Assembly: GCA_000436035.1 (NCBI GenBank)
Contig: FR893215.1
Location: 1-30,336, forward strand
Source: Prevotella sp. CAG:732
GTDB taxonomy: Bacteria; Bacteroidota; Bacteroidia; Bacteroidales; Bacteroidaceae
DNA length: 30,336 nt
Direction of reading: 5' to 3'
This document shows positions 23,729 to 30,336 of the stretch, piece after piece; positions within the stretch are counted from its first letter, which is position 1; every line of letters begins with the position of its first letter. Both the position numbers and the translations under genes were made by a program. The notes below the pieces were generated by a model. It made no database searches and was not told the origin of the DNA. It saw only the letters and a list, made by a program, of their open reading frames with translations.

Positions 23729-25684
23729 TTATTTATTGTATTCTGCTGTAACATCCTTCACTTTATATTTCAATCCTTCCTTGGATGCTTCGATTTCAAA
23801 GTAAGCCGTACTGGTGAGACCTTTTATATCTACAGTCTGTGGCTTATCTGTACCATTATTGAATATGACATTCACCAATTCGGCTGCATTATCAATGCTG
23901 ACTTCCTTGTAGTACCATGTCTTTCCACCAATGGCCTTTGTTTCTGTCATCTTTTCACCAGGCCACTCAACAGATGGAGCTTTCTTCCATGTATAGCAGT
24001 ATAGTGGATTCCATTTCACAGCATCGGCATTTACATAAATCATAAATTTATATGCCTTGAACTTCTCAATCGTATATTGATGTGTGGCGATATTTCTAAC
24101 TTCACCATTCACAAGCAAGCCAACTTTCAAGGTGCAAGTACGATTGATGCTGATTTCCTTACCACTTTCTGCAGTTGTGCTCTTTGCAGTAGGGGTTGAT
24201 CCGTCTAAGGTATAAACCAATTTGGCTCCCTCAGTCTGGCTGACTGCAGTAAGTGTGGTCTTGAAACCTTCCTCGTATGAGCCGGAAGGCACGTCGGTCC
24301 AAGAGGTTTCTGCATCATTAGAGAGGAAATAGGCATAGTGATAACCAGAAAGAATCTTTGTATAGCCTGTTTCTCCTGCATATCCTGCTGCATCATTACC
24401 TACAGCCACAAGAAGTTTGTGCTTAGTGCCAGTCACCTCATTGACATATAAGGTATTCTGGCATTTCTTGTTTGCGTAATTACTCATATTGGTGATACCA
24501 GCATATTTACGAGCAGCAATCATCTCCTTCAACTCAGGCTTGTAATCTCTCCAATGTGGCTGGAAGATACAAGGTGTTCCTGGCATGGCGAGCATATAGG
24601 CATTGGCTGCAAGCGTATCCCGCTTAAGAGGATCCAACTGCTCCTTTTCAGAACGGTATTGCATGTCGTGATTCTCGACGAAAGTAACTGCATAACGACG
24701 ATAATTGGCATCGTGCATAAGATTTTCGTTGCTGCTCAACTTTGTCCAATTTGGAGCTGCAACAACCTTATTATCTCTTACGCCGATAGCGTCACGAACA
24801 TTATAACGGAACTGGAAGTCGAAGGCTGCGCTCTTCTTGTTGGTTCTGTCTATCCAACTTTTTATCTTTTCGTTACCATCCCAATATTCGCCAACAGAAT
24901 ATTCTACACCTACGGCATCATTATAGTCGGCAACATGGTTGCCATCGAAACCTTTCACCATGTCATAGCGGAAACCAATATAACCTAAATCGTTCTTGAG
25001 GTAATCCACATAGGCTTTCATAATCTTTTGTACGTTTGCGCTCTTGTGATCCAGGTCGCGGCAGTCATCAAAGTCTGTTCCTTCATCGATGTTGTTGCTG
25101 AGGCTTACACCATCGGTTGCTGCTTGAGTTGCAGTTTTTCCTTGATCATCATTTTTGCAAATATCGGTGGGCAGCATCTGATAGGTCACACCTTTGTATG
25201 TCTCTGCAGGGAAGTTAAACCAGCCCTCTGTGTTGCGATGGTTGATGACAACATCTGCTATCGCACCGATACCGTTAGCTTTAAATTTGGTAATCAGGTT
25301 TCTGAGTTCTGTCTCTGTTCCGAAAGAAGAGTTCTGATTGAAATAATAATATGGCTTATAGCCCATTACCTGTACTGTTTCAGCACATTTTCCGCTTTGT
25401 GGAAGCCAAACAAGGTCGATATAGTTTTTCATATCTTCGGCTTGGTTGGCTAAGACCTTCCATTGTGATTCATTGTAAGAATCCCATGAGAATCCTTGCA
25501 GCATCACACCGCTATAGTCGCTTGGCCATCCTTGAGAAGTCAGACCGGGGGTAGGTTCTGGTTCTGGAGTTGGGGTAGGAGTAGGTGTAGGTGTTGGCTC
25601 TGGTATATCAGGGTCGTTACTACTTGAACAAGCTCCGAGAGTGAGTGCCATTGCGGCGAGGAGGATGAAATATAATTTCTTCAT
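23729..25684 (-). CDS. Alpha-amylase lipoprotein, GH13 with C-terminal starch-binding module (SusG-like)
   Basis: A 651-residue surface-type lipoprotein that should cut internal alpha-1,4 bonds of starch. The signal peptide ends in lipobox LGAC with C19 to be lipidated. A Pro-rich linker (TPTPTP..., 29-46) follows. The GH13 barrel covers about 55-460, with conserved regions DVVINHR (144-150), GFRYDMVKGF with nucleophile D241, GEYWDG with acid/base E266, and FVENHD with D340. A domain resembling the chitobiase C-terminal fold lies at about 477-540, and a CBM26-like starch-binding module (WNPLYCYTWKKAPSVEWPGEKM) at about 545-625. A LacI/MalR-like operator lies upstream. The expected SusC and SusD partners are absent from the window. 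Confidence 0.93.
   Translation of the reverse strand: MKKLYFILLAAMALTLGACSSSNDPDIPEPTPTPTPTPTPEPEPTPGLTSQGWPSDYSGVMLQGFSWDSYNESQWKVLANQAEDMKNYIDLVWLPQSGKCAETVQVMGYKPYYYFNQNSSFGTETELRNLITKFKANGIGAIADVVINHRNTEGWFNFPAETYKGVTYQMLPTDICKNDDQGKTATQAATDGVSLSNNIDEGTDFDDCRDLDHKSANVQKIMKAYVDYLKNDLGYIGFRYDMVKGFDGNHVADYNDAVGVEYSVGEYWDGNEKIKSWIDRTNKKSAAFDFQFRYNVRDAIGVRDNKVVAAPNWTKLSSNENLMHDANYRRYAVTFVENHDMQYRSEKEQLDPLKRDTLAANAYMLAMPGTPCIFQPHWRDYKPELKEMIAARKYAGITNMSNYANKKCQNTLYVNEVTGTKHKLLVAVGNDAAGYAGETGYTKILSGYHYAYFLSNDAETSWTDVPSGSYEEGFKTTLTAVSQTEGAKLVYTLDGSTPTAKSTTAESGKEISINRTCTLKVGLLVNGEVRNIATHQYTIEKFKAYKFMIYVNADAVKWNPLYCYTWKKAPSVEWPGEKMTETKAIGGKTWYYKEVSIDNAAELVNVIFNNGTDKPQTVDIKGLTSTAYFEIEASKEGLKYKVKDVTAEYNK
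25547..25600. repeat. Low-complexity Thr-Pro/Glu-Pro linker repeat
   Basis: Degenerate hexanucleotide repeats encode the TPTPTPTPTPEPEPTP linker behind the amylase lipobox. In-frame slippage here could change the linker length. Confidence 0.65.
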
Positions 25685-25735
25685 GTTAATATATTTATTG
25701 TTTTTTATCGTAGGTTTGTATTGTTATTACGTTGA

Positions 25736-25743
25736 CAAAGTTA
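25736..25743 (-). promoter_or_regulatory. Candidate -7 element of the amylase gene
   Basis: Minus-strand TAACTTTG matches TAnnTTTG, 51 bases before the start codon. A -33 TTTG is not obvious, consistent with dependence on an activator. Confidence 0.55.
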
Positions 25744-25798
25744 CTATTATTTTAATTAGCTTGTATCATTAATTGATGCAAATCAAGTGAATATACAG

Positions 25799-25812
25799 TG
25801 CAAACGTTTGCA
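25799..25812. promoter_or_regulatory. Perfect LacI/MalR-type operator upstream of the amylase gene
   Basis: TGCAAACGTTTGCA is a 14-base perfect palindrome with the central CG typical of LacI/GalR-family sites, and matches the GCAAACGTTTGC core known for MalR-type maltose regulators in Firmicutes. It is centred about 66 bases upstream of the candidate -7 element, a position that suits activation. Confidence 0.65.
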
Positions 25813-25830
25813 TGATGTAAAGGCATAAAT

Positions 25831-25853
25831 AGGCGGCTCCCGGAAACGAGAGC
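25831..25853. repeat. Left inverted-repeat end of the Rpn-ATPase segment / hairpin
   Basis: AGGCGGCTC, eight bases, then GAGAG. The reverse complement of the same two blocks occurs at 28132-28154. On minus-strand RNA, 25836-25853 can form a 7-bp stem with a UUUC loop, so it could also end the Rpn transcript, but no U-run follows. Confidence 0.5.
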
Positions 25854-25894
25854 ACCCCAGTCATTATAACTTTTTTATTTTTTCAAACTAGTCA

Positions 25895-26824
25895 TTATAA
25901 CTTTTTGATTTCTTCAACACTCAATCCTGTAGCCTGTGCTATGATTTCGGCAGGAACTTTCTGAGCTAGCAAGCTGAGAGCAATAGCTTTCTTCTCTTTA
26001 GCCCTACCCTTGACCTCTCCTCTTACTTCTCCCTCCACTATGCCTTCCGCACGACCTTCCGCACGACCTTCTGCACGACCTTCAAGTTTAGCATTTGTTA
26101 GCACGTCATTTTGTATCATGATAGCGTTAAGATGCTCATCGTATGCGTGGCGCTCAGTATCTGACATCTCATAATATTTCAGTTTCTCACGAGCCTCTTG
26201 AAGCCCAGGTGCCTTGGTGTCAGCAGCTATTACCCCATTTTTGAGATAGTTAACCCATTCCTCCAATGGCGATTTGACCACACTGTTGAATTCGTTGACA
26301 CGAACAAGAATGTAGGTTGGGAAAATCTCTGAAGGTGATTTTCTAACGATATTGTCTTTTTCTTTGGTGCTGATGATAAGCTGGTCTTTCGTATGTAGCC
26401 CCACGAAACTGTTCTGCCCCACATAGATATAGTCAGAACCTTTGCCCAAATCAAAGTAAAGGATACAGATGGAATAGACCTTCTTCACCTCCTTATAACT
26501 GTTTTCCAGGTTGATGTGCTTAAAAATAGATTCGTCCCATCTAAAATATGAAGTTTCAAAATAATGCAACTTTCTAAATGCATGAATGTCTACAATCAAA
26601 GTTTCTCCTCTATCGTTTTCAACTTTTAAGTCTATTCTGTTTGCAACATCAAGGAAATCAAAATATTTATGGTTCTCAGTGCATTTTAGAACTTTCAAGA
26701 TTTTCACCTCTTCGTTCAAGAATACTGTGAGGAATCCTTCCAGCACTCCGAAATTGGCTTTCTGACGAAGCAATCTTTTGATAGCCCAGTCGAAGCGAAT
26801 GTATCTGTCTTTCAGTTCTGCCAT
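25895..26824 (-). CDS. Rpn-family recombination-promoting nuclease / PD-(D/E)XK transposase-like protein
   Basis: A 309-residue protein of the Rpn/PDDEXK_2 family. E. coli RpnA-type members are DNA nucleases that raise RecA-independent recombination. The N-terminal DRYIRFDWAIKRLLRQKANFGVLEGFLTVFL is typical. The nuclease core shows D65 (RIDLKVE), but the ExQ/ExK strand reads VDIH (D79-x-H81), so the usual Glu and Gln are replaced. Residues 249-260 are three GRAE repeats, then a variable charged helix and a short helical tail (LSVEEIKKL). It diverges from the ATPase gene at 26988 across 163 bases and has its own promoter. Confidence 0.85.
   Translation of the reverse strand: MAELKDRYIRFDWAIKRLLRQKANFGVLEGFLTVFLNEEVKILKVLKCTENHKYFDFLDVANRIDLKVENDRGETLIVDIHAFRKLHYFETSYFRWDESIFKHINLENSYKEVKKVYSICILYFDLGKGSDYIYVGQNSFVGLHTKDQLIISTKEKDNIVRKSPSEIFPTYILVRVNEFNSVVKSPLEEWVNYLKNGVIAADTKAPGLQEAREKLKYYEMSDTERHAYDEHLNAIMIQNDVLTNAKLEGRAEGRAEGRAEGIVEGEVRGEVKGRAKEKKAIALSLLAQKVPAEIIAQATGLSVEEIKKL
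26045..26080. repeat. 12-bp tandem repeat in the Rpn gene
   Basis: Three consecutive units of about 12 bases (GCACGACCTTCC-like on the plus strand) encode GRAE three times. Copy-number change would keep the frame. Confidence 0.7.
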
Positions 26825-26859
26825 AATATCTTATTTTATTAAATGCCACATTTCATTTG

Positions 26860-26891
26860 CAAATATACGACAATTTATCGTAACCACCAAA
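26860..26891 (-). promoter_or_regulatory. Promoter of the Rpn-family gene
   Basis: On the minus strand TTTG (26888-26891) lies 20 bases before TATATTTG (26860-26867), close to the full -33/-7 consensus. The leader would be about 30 bases. Confidence 0.68.
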
Positions 26892-26987
26892 TGTCAAAGT
26901 AGGAATTAATATTAAAAAACTTGAAAACATTTGGTAGTCTCGATAATTATTGCGTAATTTGCGCAACGTAAAAAGCGCAATAAGATT

Positions 26988-28115
26988 ATGGCAACAATCA
27001 ACAACCCTTTCGTGATGTATGGATACAAAGGCGCAGAGTACTTCTGCGACCGTGAGAAAGAAACCGAGAAGATGATGATTTCGCTCCACAACGAGCGAAA
27101 TATCACGCTTGTCGCACCTCGTCGTATGGGTAAAACGGGATTGATACATCATGTTTTCCATCAATTGGAAGATCAATATCCAGATGTGAAATGCTTCTAC
27201 CTAGACATTTTTGCCACCAAGAACTTGGAGCAAATGGTGCAACTGATGGCTTCGGAAATCATCGGAAAGCTTGATACTGTCTCACAAGCAGCATTGCGAA
27301 AAGTCCAGGAGTTTTTTAGTAGTTGGCGACCTACACTAACCATAGACGAGTTGACTGGTATTCCAACCTTCTCTTTGGACATCAAACCAAGCGAGGGACG
27401 TGAGAGCTTGAAGCGAATCTTCGAGTATATGAAGCAATCTGGAAAACGATGCTACGTGGCGATTGATGAGTTTCAGCAGATATTGAATTATCCTGAGGAT
27501 GGTGTCGAAGCATTGATACGCTCATACATCCAATTCCTCCCGAACGTATATTTTGTATTCTCTGGTAGTCAACAACACATGATGGAAGAGATGTTCTTAT
27601 CGGCGAATCGCCCATTTTTCCAAAGTTCCCTTGTCATGTCACTACCATGTATCGCCGTGTCAAATTATCTATCATTTGCCAATCGTCTTTTGTCGTCACA
27701 AAAACGAGAAGTGGATGTAGACACATTCACCTATATCTACTCGCAAGCCGACAGCGTAACTTGGTATGTACAAGCCATCCTACATGGTATTTACGAACAT
27801 CGTGATGAGCATATCAATAAGGACTTAGTGGATGAAGTGATTCAAGAGTTGATAGAGGAGCAAGCCATGGCATACCAAAACTATTGTGCATGGCTGACCG
27901 AAAACCAGCAGTTACTCTTGTTAGCAATTGCCAAGGAGCAAATGGTTTCCTCCCCACTTAGTCAACAGTTCATCTTGACCCACCACCTACCTGCCACCAG
28001 CAGCGTAAAGACAGCCCTGAAGGCTTTAGTGGACAAGCAATTAGTCAACAAGACACCAAAAGGCTACTTTGTCAGCGACCGCTTCTTTGCTAAATGGCTA
28101 GCAAGAGGGGAATAA
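26988..28115 (+). CDS. ATPase_2 family AAA ATPase (archaeal-type/STAND-like)
   Basis: A 375-residue P-loop ATPase of the ATPase_2 (PF01637) family. The N terminus NPFVMYGYKGAEYFCDREKE is the usual opening. Walker A is APRRMGKT (43-50), the sensor-like YLDIF is at 71-75, and Walker B is CYVAIDEF (155-162). FVFSGSQQHMM is the sensor-1 block. The C-terminal 90 residues form a winged-helix-like part (SVKTALKALVDKQLVNKTPKGYFVSDRFFAKWL). The family is widespread in Bacteroidota accessory DNA, with largely unknown function. TTGCGC and GCGCAA form an inverted repeat just upstream (26959-26980). It diverges from the Rpn gene. Confidence 0.88.
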   Translation: MATINNPFVMYGYKGAEYFCDREKETEKMMISLHNERNITLVAPRRMGKTGLIHHVFHQLEDQYPDVKCFYLDIFATKNLEQMVQLMASEIIGKLDTVSQAALRKVQEFFSSWRPTLTIDELTGIPTFSLDIKPSEGRESLKRIFEYMKQSGKRCYVAIDEFQQILNYPEDGVEALIRSYIQFLPNVYFVFSGSQQHMMEEMFLSANRPFFQSSLVMSLPCIAVSNYLSFANRLLSSQKREVDVDTFTYIYSQADSVTWYVQAILHGIYEHRDEHINKDLVDEVIQELIEEQAMAYQNYCAWLTENQQLLLLAIAKEQMVSSPLSQQFILTHHLPATSSVKTALKALVDKQLVNKTPKGYFVSDRFFAKWLARGE

Positions 28116-28131
28116 AGCACTGAAAAGGCAA

Positions 28132-28154
28132 CTCTCGGAATGCAAGAGCCGCCT
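28132..28154. repeat. Right inverted-repeat end of the Rpn-ATPase segment
   Basis: CTCTC and GAGCCGCCT, nine bases apart, are the reverse complement of the blocks at 25831-25852. It starts 17 bases after the ATPase stop codon, where the Rpn remnant on the other strand loses family likeness. Confidence 0.5.
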
Positions 28155-28310
28155 GGTAATCTTTTCTCATCAAACTTTCTGGTGGCATATATATCACGCA
28201 TATTCTTGATGTCCTCGTCATAAAACTCAAGTTCCTCACGGGAAAGTTTGCGGAGGTCGCCTATTTCTGCCAACTTGCGAAGTTTAGTGAAAGTATCAAT
28301 GATGGCAATG
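28155..28310 (-). pseudogene. Remnant of a second Rpn-family gene
   Basis: Minus-strand frame with IDTFTKLRKLAEIGDLRKLSREELEFYDEDIKNMRDIYATRKFDEKRL, read in two parts here as IDTFTKLRKLAEIGDL and SREELEFYDEDIKNMRD. This resembles the helical region after the nuclease domain of Rpn proteins. The nuclease core and the tail are missing, and no ATG is present. The frame continues past 28154 only into the inverted-repeat sequence. Confidence 0.55.
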
Positions 28311-28400
28311 GTAGTGCCGATCAAAATTTTTGATCAGTTCATCTTTCTCTCTGTTATTCAACTCAATAACATAGCCTGGAGGAAACTTTTTGGGGAAAAT
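28311..28400 (-). pseudogene. Possible ORF6N-type gene remnant
   Basis: A different minus-strand frame reads PPGYVIELNNREKDEL then IKNFDR, which faintly resembles the ORF6N domain of Bacteroidota accessory genes (FPxxFMFELT, then NCDRFxxLKHS). It runs to about 28315, where the Rpn-like remnant takes over in another frame. The match is short and the call is tentative. Confidence 0.3.
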
Positions 28401-28425
28401 GAGGGAAAGAATGAAGGGCATACAA

Positions 28426-28455
28426 AAAGGCGGTCTCTGAATAGAAACCGCCTTT
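28426..28455 (-). terminator. Rho-independent terminator of the SusE/SusF-like gene
   Basis: AAAGGCGGT (28426-28434) pairs exactly with ACCGCCTTT (28447-28455), with an inner TCT/AGA pairing around GAAT. On the minus strand the stem runs into CTTTTTG. It is 29 bases beyond the stop codon. Confidence 0.8.
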
Positions 28456-28484
28456 AATATATAAGTTTGCAATGGTGAAGTTGC

Positions 28485-29870
28485 TTATTCTACTGTACAG
28501 AAGATATTGTCATTTGTCTTTCTTGTAGGATACAACTTGATCGTGTTGCCTGCAACTGTAAGGTTGGCGCCATCTTGCTCCAAGTTGTCGATGCTTCCAC
28601 CGAGGTTAATTGGCCAATCCTTATTTACAATGAACTTCCAACCATCGGCTGTTACGCCTGCCATAGTAGCCTCGAAGCAATACTCCTCAGCATTCCAGGT
28701 CATGGGAACTGGGGCTTCCTTATCCCAGCCTTGGAATTGACCAACCATACCCATGGACTCAACCTTTGTGGCAGTAATCGTGCCTTCTGAAAGATTTACA
28801 TCCATGTAGTAAACGCCTTCTCCTGCATTTACACCAAGATTGTTTCCGTTGTTGGCATCAATAGCAGCATCTTTGAATGTGACGAAGTTACTTGCACCGA
28901 TAGCGTTATCCCAGCTTCCTGCTACGCGCTGGAACTTAAACTCAAAGCCGGCATTGTTAGGATCGGCTAAATAGATGTAACCAGTATATGTACCCTTCTC
29001 ATCGTCTACAAGGGCAAGCTTCTGGTCTGAAGATCCCCAAGCGTCTGTACTACCGATGAAGTAGATGAATGGATCGTACATCACTTTCTCAATAGTATAA
29101 GAATAGTCCATCATGTTGAGAGTGAGTCTGTACTTGCCAGGCTCTGCAATCTTACCAGCACCAGGGCCATCGCTTGTCAACAAACCTGTCATGCTGACGT
29201 CGCCGTCAATCTTTGGTCCTACTACACCAGCAGCCCAGAAGGTTTCGGCATCAATGTTCTTCTTAGGAATAACCTTCCAACACTGGTTAGCCTCTTTTGT
29301 TTCGAAAGTGAGTGTGAAGATAGGATCGTCATATACATCCTTGTCGCTGTGCTTGAATGCCTGCTTAGCACTTACAGTATTCCAACCGTCAACGCCTTCG
29401 GCATTAAACATATCGCCTACGAGGTAGTAACCCTCGTCGATAACAGGAGCCACAGGAATAGCCTTTACCTGGAAAGTTTCAGATGTTGCCATCTTTACAA
29501 CGGTAGAACCATTGTTAAACCATGCGTCAAGCGTAGCATTGATGTCATGCTCAATTGGGCGCTTGCCATACGTTTCTGAGATGTATGATGCCAAATCGGC
29601 TGTTGCCATCTTGCCGTCATTGTCAATGTCGTAGGTCTTGTCGCCCAGATTGATCTTGATGGTTGGTGTGTAACCGGCGTCGGAAGAAGTGGGAGCAACA
29701 ATGCTCGCCACTTGAATTTTCTCTTCCGTTACATTAGCCAAGTTGATGACATCTACTGGAGTAACGCTACCGTTTCCGAAAGCTACAGCTTCCTCCTCAG
29801 GATTTATCTGTGGGTTAGCCCAGTCGGTATAATCCTCGGTACATGACACCATAGCCATCAGCAGGGTCAA
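28485..29870 (-). CDS. SusE/SusF-like starch-binding outer-membrane lipoprotein, start codon lost
   Basis: A protein of about 461 residues of the SusE/SusF outer-membrane lipoprotein family, which holds starch at the cell surface. After lipobox-like AMVSC come the SusE N-terminal domain (TEDYTDWANPQINPEEEAVAFGNG) and several tandem Ig-like/CBM domains, e.g. YYLVGDMF, YFIGSTDAWG and MVGQFQGWDK. The only usable starts are a TTG at 29870, which leaves nine residues without a basic n-region, and an ATG at 29858. The frame upstream reads SKQFIHRQLTLLMAMVSC after a stop at 29913-29915, so a signal peptide is preserved but its ATG is not. It may be silent. It belongs with the alpha-amylase. Confidence 0.82.
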   Translation of the reverse strand: MTLLMAMVSCTEDYTDWANPQINPEEEAVAFGNGSVTPVDVINLANVTEEKIQVASIVAPTSSDAGYTPTIKINLGDKTYDIDNDGKMATADLASYISETYGKRPIEHDINATLDAWFNNGSTVVKMATSETFQVKAIPVAPVIDEGYYLVGDMFNAEGVDGWNTVSAKQAFKHSDKDVYDDPIFTLTFETKEANQCWKVIPKKNIDAETFWAAGVVGPKIDGDVSMTGLLTSDGPGAGKIAEPGKYRLTLNMMDYSYTIEKVMYDPFIYFIGSTDAWGSSDQKLALVDDEKGTYTGYIYLADPNNAGFEFKFQRVAGSWDNAIGASNFVTFKDAAIDANNGNNLGVNAGEGVYYMDVNLSEGTITATKVESMGMVGQFQGWDKEAPVPMTWNAEEYCFEATMAGVTADGWKFIVNKDWPINLGGSIDNLEQDGANLTVAGNTIKLYPTRKTNDNIFCTVE

Positions 29871-29936
29871 CTGACGATGGATGAATTGTTTGGATAAATC
29901 ACGATGTTGACTTTATCTATATTTAGAGGCTTCATG

Positions 29937-30336
29937 TTACCAAACATTTACAAATTTTGGCTCTTCAGTAGCAGGGAGCGTTGTGTCGAAGTTATTGGCG
30001 AGAGTGCCATGCTTGCCATAATAATCGAGCTTGATGGCCTCAGCAAGATAGTCTTTGCTCCAATGCCCTGTAATGCATTGTACCATATACCAATAGCGAG
30101 CTTTGAGGTCTTTAACTCGTTGGAGTAAAATTATGTTATGAGTCCAATTTAAGTGCTTGATGGGTAATGTGTTTACATTATTTTTCAATTGCGCAACCGC
30201 TGGTTGCGCAATTGAAAAATATCCAACTTTAACCATGGTCAACTCCTTGTTGTACTCATTGTAAAACTGCATCATGCACTGCATGTTTCTTACGGAGAAT
30301 CCTTTCCTTTCAGGATACTCATTCTTAAGATCTACA
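29937..30336 (-). CDS. DUF1016 (YhcG/PDDEXK-nuclease) protein, N-terminal domain, partial and truncated
   Basis: The gene enters from the right edge; its start lies outside the window. The visible 132 residues match the DUF1016 N-terminal domain: GFSVRNMQCMMQFYNEYN, then WTHNIILLQRVKDLKARYWYM, VQCITGHWSKDYLAEAIKLDYYG and LANNFDTTLPA. Family members are normally about 330-380 residues, with a C-terminal PD-(D/E)XK nuclease domain. Here the frame ends after TEEPKFVNVW at 29937, so the nuclease half is missing. A 20-bp perfect hairpin lies in the coding sequence. Homologues are linked to restriction loci and mobile DNA. Confidence 0.8.
   Translation of the reverse strand, partial: VDLKNEYPERKGFSVRNMQCMMQFYNEYNKELTMVKVGYFSIAQPAVAQLKNNVNTLPIKHLNWTHNIILLQRVKDLKARYWYMVQCITGHWSKDYLAEAIKLDYYGKHGTLANNFDTTLPATEEPKFVNVW
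30179..30221. repeat. 20-bp perfect hairpin inside the DUF1016 gene
   Basis: The arms at 30179-30198 and 30202-30221 are exact reverse complements around a 3-base loop (GCT). The core is TTGCGCAACC/GGTTGCGCAA. It encodes the residues FSIAQPAVAQLKN. Confidence 0.85.

Noticed and set aside
28064..28324. An intact 86-residue gene on the minus strand
   Set aside because: It begins with TTG, overlaps the 3' end of the ATPase gene, and only its middle resembles Rpn proteins, so it was listed as a remnant instead.

Overview
The window looks like chromosomal DNA of a gut-type Bacteroidota, most like Prevotella/Segatella (P. copri group). The reasons are promoters of the Bacteroidota type (TAnnTTTG at the -7 position), few Shine-Dalgarno sequences, a DUF4290 gene, SusE/SusF- and SusG-like lipoproteins, and abundant Rpn/DUF1016-type accessory genes. 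The species assignment is inference from gene content only. No rRNA, tRNA, CRISPR array or complete insertion sequence was seen.

Region 1 (155-8120, minus strand) reads as one long unit from yicC: yicC, gmk, nadD, then a membrane/envelope module. That module is a CptA/EptA-like phosphoethanolamine transferase, two acyltransferase-3 proteins, a UbiA-family polyprenyl-phosphate phosphoribosyltransferase-like protein and a HAD-IB phosphatase. The last two plausibly act in sequence on a lipid-linked phosphosugar.

Region 2 (8212-14070, plus strand) diverges from yicC across overlapping TAnnTTTG promoters. It holds tsaB, a DUF4290 gene, murA (with Asp replacing the fosfomycin-target Cys), rimM, dxr and rseP, closed by a strong terminator. 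A 541-base intergenic stretch rich in perfect palindromes separates it from a convergent M23/LysM endopeptidase gene.

Region 3 (15862-19753, minus strand) is DJ-1/YajL-like, ispD, recG and an unrecognised small gene. nadK diverges on the plus strand. Behind nadK lies a genome scar: the first 70 codons of a sigma-70-like gene are joined head-on to a fragment of a TlpA-like thioredoxin gene. A half-size ABC exporter follows, then about 395 bases of non-coding DNA full of direct and inverted repeats.

Region 4 (23729-30336) looks like a damaged starch-utilisation locus. A GH13 alpha-amylase lipoprotein (SusG-like) has a perfect LacI/MalR-type operator upstream. A SusE/SusF-like starch-binding lipoprotein has lost its normal start codon. 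Between them sit divergent Rpn-family and ATPase_2 genes, bounded by short inverted repeats and by remnants of other accessory genes. To the right of SusE, where SusD and SusC would be expected, there is a truncated DUF1016 (YhcG-like) nuclease gene that runs off the window and carries a perfect 20-bp hairpin. The most unusual biology is in this rearranged, repeat-rich region.
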